Below are positions 6,729-9,041 of a stretch of 9,041 bases of DNA, piece after piece. The position numbers were made by a program, and so were the translations under genes. Under the pieces are notes generated by a model. That model had not been told where the DNA came from, did not search any database, and worked only from the letters and a program-made list of their open reading frames with translations. The stretch comes from an uncultured Alistipes sp. Its GTDB lineage: Bacteria; Bacteroidota; Bacteroidia; Bacteroidales; Rikenellaceae. The DNA is taken from NCBI GenBank assembly GCA_947174575.1, contig CAMWJM010000038.1:1-9041 (forward strand), in the 5' to 3' direction. Within the stretch, counting starts at the first letter, position 1; each line of letters starts with the position of its first letter.

Positions 6729-6760
6729 TTTGTTTCCGTGTCCGACTTTTCGTACCTTAA
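6729..6760 (+). promoter_or_regulatory. Possible upstream promoter of the 6854 gene
   Basis: TTTG (6729-6732), 20 bases, then TACCTTAA (6753-6760), which misses only the end of TAnnTTTG. It shares the 16-base text CGACTTTTCGTACCTT (6743-6758) with the next promoter at 6817-6832. It may be the ancestral or the duplicated copy. Confidence 0.4.
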
Positions 6761-6781
6761 ACGTTGTTTTAGATACTCCGT

Positions 6782-6834
6782 CTCGGCAGAAGCAAGCGAT
6801 AGCTTGCTTCTGCGCTCGACTTTTCGTACCTTCG
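6782..6834 (+). repeat. Hairpin element, copy B, with promoter box
   Basis: GCAGAAGCAAGC (6786-6797), loop GATA and GCTTGCTTCTGC (6802-6813) form a perfect 12-bp stem. It is followed by CTCGACTTTTCG and the -7-like box TACCTTCG (6827-6834, one mismatch to TAnnTTTG). The TTG 20 bases upstream (6804-6806) lies inside the right arm of the hairpin. The element aligns with 1861-1910 on the minus strand. It ends 19 bases before the next ATG and probably contains that gene's promoter; the hairpin could modulate access to the -33 box. Confidence 0.55.
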
Positions 6835-6853
6835 CGGCATACATCGACTGCCT

Positions 6854-7519
6854 ATGAATCCCGAAGAATCCCTTTGTCCCGCCCGCGAGCACTCGAAGCC
6901 GGCGAAAACAGGCCGCCTGACACAAATGGAACAGCATCTGACCCGCGCCAACGAACGACTGCTGCCGCTCTTCTTCCCCTGCTACCTCCTGGTGCTGGGC
7001 GTCGTCGCACTGCTCGACATCGAGCTGATCGACCCGGCGCTTCTGGAGAGTGCCAACTGGAAGCAGAACACGATCTGGTGCATGCTGCTGCTGTTCGGCC
7101 TGCTGCCTCCGAACCTGCGCGGACACAAGATCGTATGGATGGGCATCGGCTACATGCTGGCGTTCTTCGTGCTCGGGGGCGCCAACGTCTACGGCACGGT
7201 GCGGCTGCTGCTGACGATAGCCAAGGTGGCGCTGCCGATCATGATTCTTTTCCAGGCCGTCCGTCTCTGGGCCGCGACCCGGCGTTACGAGCGTCTGGCG
7301 CTGCTGCTGCCCCTCGCCGCGCTGGTATTCGCCGGCCTGCTCTACCCGATCGAAGACCAGAACATCGTGCAGAGCGGCTGGAAATCGCTGCTCGACTGGT
7401 CGTGGGACAACTACCGCGACGACAACGGATTCCACACCTATATAGGCATCATCGGCATACTCGCCGGACTGACCGAAGCCGCGATAGTCATCGAATATCT
7501 GAGGATCAAGGAGAAATAG
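6854..7519 (+). CDS. Polytopic membrane protein of unknown function
   Basis: I do not recognise this family. The 221-residue product has about six hydrophobic segments, at roughly 36-56, 73-88, 93-114, 116-138, 147-164 and 194-214. The N-terminus is polar (residues 1-33), and between the last two segments lies a tryptophan-rich stretch SGWKSLLDWSWDNYRDDNGF (174-193). It ends in a basic RIKEK tail. A second possible start is Met25 (MEQHLTRANERLL, base 6926), which would drop the Pro/Cys-containing leader; the sequence does not decide. It is a single-gene unit: tandem promoter-like boxes precede it, and a strong terminator begins 8 bases after its TAG. Codon use is GC-rich and like its neighbours. 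No transporter or enzyme motif is visible. Confidence 0.85.
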   Translation: MNPEESLCPAREHSKPAKTGRLTQMEQHLTRANERLLPLFFPCYLLVLGVVALLDIELIDPALLESANWKQNTIWCMLLLFGLLPPNLRGHKIVWMGIGYMLAFFVLGGANVYGTVRLLLTIAKVALPIMILFQAVRLWAATRRYERLALLLPLAALVFAGLLYPIEDQNIVQSGWKSLLDWSWDNYRDDNGFHTYIGIIGILAGLTEAAIVIEYLRIKEK

Positions 7520-7527
7520 ACATCGCG

Positions 7528-7561
7528 AAAGCGCCGCATCCTAATCGGGTGCGGCGCTTTT
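7528..7561 (+). terminator. Terminator of the membrane-protein gene
   Basis: AAAGCGCCGCATCC and GGGTGCGGCGCTTT form a 14-bp stem with one U-G pair around TAATC, ending in TTTT. It lies 8 bases past the stop codon. Confidence 0.9.
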
Positions 7562-7580
7562 CAACTCATCTGAATTTTCG

Positions 7581-7617
7581 GGCACGGACGACTATATTTC
7601 ATAGCTTCCGTGCTTTT
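7581..7617 (+). terminator. Second, weaker terminator-like hairpin
   Basis: GCACGGA (7582-7588) pairs with TCCGTGC (7607-7613). Inside, CTAT pairs with ATAG, and TTTT follows. It stands 20 bases after the main terminator and may act as a back-up stop ahead of the lipoprotein promoter. Confidence 0.45.
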
Positions 7618-7640
7618 CGAGCGATGCCTCACCATGAGTG

Positions 7641-7672
7641 TTTGTTCGGGGCGAAAATATTTCCTACTTTTG
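7641..7672 (+). promoter_or_regulatory. Promoter of the DUF4988 lipoprotein gene
   Basis: TTTG (7641-7644), a 20-base spacer and TACTTTTG (7665-7672) match the Bacteroidetes consensus exactly. The start should lie near 7679, leaving an approximately 330-base leader before the ATG at 8008. Confidence 0.75.
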
Positions 7673-7824
7673 TGGCGCCGAGGGCCTTTGCCTGCGGCAG
7701 ACATATTTCGAAAGTGTTTTCGCTTTTGTCCTCGTTAGAAAATCTGACAGTTTTCAAAGACCAAAGGACAACGAACAGCACTCATTTCTTGTTTAGACTA
7801 TGGGCAAGGTGCATCTCTACGCAC

Positions 7825-7935
7825 CGCGATACTCCATATCTATTCAAGTGTGGGGCATCGCGTCGTTTATTTTGGTCGGGTTTTGTCAGAGCCTCTAACG
7901 GATAAACGAAATTCAGCTCCACACTTTCTTTTTTA
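7825..7935 (+). promoter_or_regulatory. Candidate attenuator with two mutually exclusive helices
   Basis: Helix 1 is CGCGAT-A-CTCC (7825-7835) with GGGG-C-ATCGCG (7852-7862), ten pairs with one 1x1 internal loop. Helix 2 is AAGTGTGGGGC (7846-7856) with GCTCCACACTT (7916-7926), eleven pairs with one G-U. It closes over the hairpin TCGTTTAT/ATAAACGA (7863-7870, 7902-7909) and is followed by TCTTTTTT. The helices share 7852-7856 and cannot coexist. Helix 2 plus the T-tract resembles a terminator, and helix 1 would then be the anti-terminator. The paired text is seen directly; the switching role is inferred. Confidence 0.5.
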
Positions 7936-7971
7936 CTACTGAACCCGCCGCATAGGAGTTGTACGGCAATA

Positions 7972-7999
7972 AAATTTGAACACAAGAACATTCAAATTT
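7972..7999 (+). promoter_or_regulatory. AT-rich hairpin just before the lipoprotein start
   Basis: AAATTTGAA (7972-7980) and TTCAAATTT (7991-7999) make a perfect 9-bp stem with a 10-base loop, ending 8 bases before the ATG. No Shine-Dalgarno sequence is visible, as is common in Bacteroidetes. The hairpin would occupy the ribosome landing zone or could bind a dimeric regulator as DNA. Confidence 0.45.
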
Positions 8000-8007
8000 A
8001 TATTGCT

Positions 8008-9041
8008 ATGAAGAAATTCTTTGTCCTGCTCACCGTGGCAGGTATGCTGTACTCGACAAGTTGCAGCGAATCCTACGATGATTCGACCCTTTGGGGTCGT
8101 GTCGACGATCTCGAAAATCGGGTTGCCCGGCTCGAAGAGCTTTGCAAGCAGATGAACACCAACATCGCATCGTTGCAGACCCTCGTCTCCGCTGCGCAGG
8201 CCCACGACTACATCACCTCCGTAGTACCTGTCGAGAGCAGCGGCAACGTTGTCGGTTATACTATTACTTTTTCGCAGAACGCCCCTATCACCATCTACCA
8301 CGGAGCGAACGGAGCAGATGGAATAGCGCCCGTTATCGGTGCGAAGCAGGACACCGACGACATTTACTATTGGACGCTCGACGGTGAGTGGCTGCTTGAT
8401 GAGAACGGTGCAAAAATCCCTACTTCGGGCCCGACCGGCAATGACGGGCAGAATGGAGTTACGCCACGGCTCAAAATCGAGACTGGCGGCTGGTATGTCT
8501 CCTACAACAACGGCGCGAACTGGACTTATTTAGGTCTGGTGCCCAGCGGCGGAACGGTTGCCGCAAGCGATTCGATGTTTCGCAGTGTCGACACTTCGCA
8601 CAGCGATTACGTGCTCTTTACCTTATCCAACGGCACCGAGATTCGGGTACCCAGATTCGGACTGCTTGCCATTACGTTCACTCCGGGCAATTCATTGAAG
8701 TTCGACATCGACGAGACTAAAACCGTCAACTACACGATTACGGGCGGCGGTGCCAACAATGTGGTGAAAGCCGAGCTGCAAAATCCTGACGACAACTATA
8801 CATTACATACGTCGTCGACCTCGGCAACACAAGGAACGATCACAATCGCGACGAAAATTCCGACGAAGAACAACGTGATCGTATCTGTGTCCGACGGCGT
8901 TCAGACCATCATGACGGCTATCGCCGTGTCGATAAAGCCCAGTTTCTCGGGAAATACCATTGCGGTCGAAACGCCGGGCACGCTGGGAAAACTGCTGGCC
9001 GATTACGATAAAACGACGATTACCGAGTTGACCCTTATCGG
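8008..9041 (+). CDS. DUF4988-type surface lipoprotein, N-terminal part; probable leucine-rich-repeat protein
   Basis: The first 344 residues are present and the gene continues past the right edge. A lipoprotein signal (MKKFFVLLTVAGMLYSTSC) puts the lipidated Cys at residue 19. The acidic stretch ESYDDS that follows resembles the Bacteroidetes lipoprotein export signal, which suggests a cell-surface position. Residues 25-65 form a heptad-like coiled coil (DDLENRVARLEELCKQ, NIASLQTLV). The DUF4988 pattern follows, with YTITFSQNAPITIYHG (84-99), a short Gly-rich ADGIAP spacer, VIGAKQDTDDIYYWTLDGEW (109-128) and a second Gly-rich spacer (141-150). It continues with TPRLKIETGGWYVSYNNGANW (152-172). 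A beta-rich, possibly Ig-like region spans about 220-310. The last residues (TPGTLGKLLADYDKTTITELTLI) look like the lead-in to BspA-type leucine-rich repeats. Codon use is more AT-rich than in metK or degQ. Function is unknown; such proteins are taken to mediate surface binding. Confidence 0.88.
   Translation, partial: MKKFFVLLTVAGMLYSTSCSESYDDSTLWGRVDDLENRVARLEELCKQMNTNIASLQTLVSAAQAHDYITSVVPVESSGNVVGYTITFSQNAPITIYHGANGADGIAPVIGAKQDTDDIYYWTLDGEWLLDENGAKIPTSGPTGNDGQNGVTPRLKIETGGWYVSYNNGANWTYLGLVPSGGTVAASDSMFRSVDTSHSDYVLFTLSNGTEIRVPRFGLLAITFTPGNSLKFDIDETKTVNYTITGGGANNVVKAELQNPDDNYTLHTSSTSATQGTITIATKIPTKNNVIVSVSDGVQTIMTAIAVSIKPSFSGNTIAVETPGTLGKLLADYDKTTITELTLI

Larger units (their letters stand above)
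7679..8007 (+). promoter_or_regulatory. Long structured leader of the lipoprotein gene
   Basis: Between the predicted start and the ATG lie about 330 bases without a credible gene but with many complementary segments. CGAGG (7679-7683) pairs with CCTCG (7730-7734), inside which are small hairpins TGCC/GGCA and CGAAA/TTTCG. GGTGC (7808-7812) pairs with GCACC (7821-7825). The pairings in 7825-7935 and 7972-7999 are listed separately. The first helix begins exactly at the predicted transcription start. I cannot assign the leader to a named RNA family. Confidence 0.5.

Noticed and set aside
6619..7905. A 428-codon plus-strand frame starting inside tRNA-Lys
   Set aside because: It begins inside the tRNA and runs through two terminators; the overlapping frame at 6854 has coherent membrane segments.
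8098..8460. Collagen-like Gly-X-Y repeat in the lipoprotein
   Set aside because: The Gly-rich spacers (ADGIAP, GPTGNDGQNG) are only two to four triplets long and are typical of DUF4988 proteins.

Overview
The window looks like a chromosomal segment of a fairly GC-rich member of Bacteroidales, most like Alistipes (Rikenellaceae). Three things point there: a short 286-residue primary sigma factor, several promoters matching the Bacteroidetes -33 TTTG / -7 TAnnTTTG consensus, and a DUF4988-type surface lipoprotein. The genus is an inference from style and was not tested by any search.

Left part, 1-6380, all genes on the minus strand. In transcription order they are metK (S-adenosylmethionine synthetase), a DegQ/HtrA periplasmic protease, rpoD, an 828-base gap without an intact gene, plsY (glycerol-3-phosphate acyltransferase), and the start of a long-chain acyl-CoA synthetase that runs off the left edge. 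metK is preceded by a consensus promoter and a SAM-II-like riboswitch. Its reading frame is full length (435 codons including the stop) but is broken by one in-frame TAG at codon 335. degQ and rpoD are probably co-transcribed, and plsY and the acyl-CoA synthetase form a small lipid pair behind their own promoter.

The gap between rpoD and plsY (1411-2238) is the least ordinary part on the left. It holds a headless fragment of a FISUMP/C-type-lectin-like C-terminus that resembles the variable or template repeat of a diversity-generating retroelement. It also holds a 14-base inverted repeat bounding about 550 bases, a hairpin element with a second copy elsewhere in the window, and a perfect 36-base palindrome just after rpoD.

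Right part, 6526-9041, plus strand. A tRNA-Lys(CTT) has a textbook promoter and terminator. Next come tandem promoter-like boxes around a strong hairpin, then an unrecognised polytopic membrane protein with its terminator. A consensus promoter then drives an approximately 330-base structured leader, followed by a large DUF4988 lipoprotein that runs off the right edge and probably continues into a leucine-rich-repeat region. The leader can form two mutually exclusive helices, one of which ends at a T-rich tract, as an attenuator or riboswitch would.

Best candidates for a second look are this leader, the orphan retroelement-like fragment, the metK amber codon with its SAM-II-like control, and the hairpin element present in two copies.
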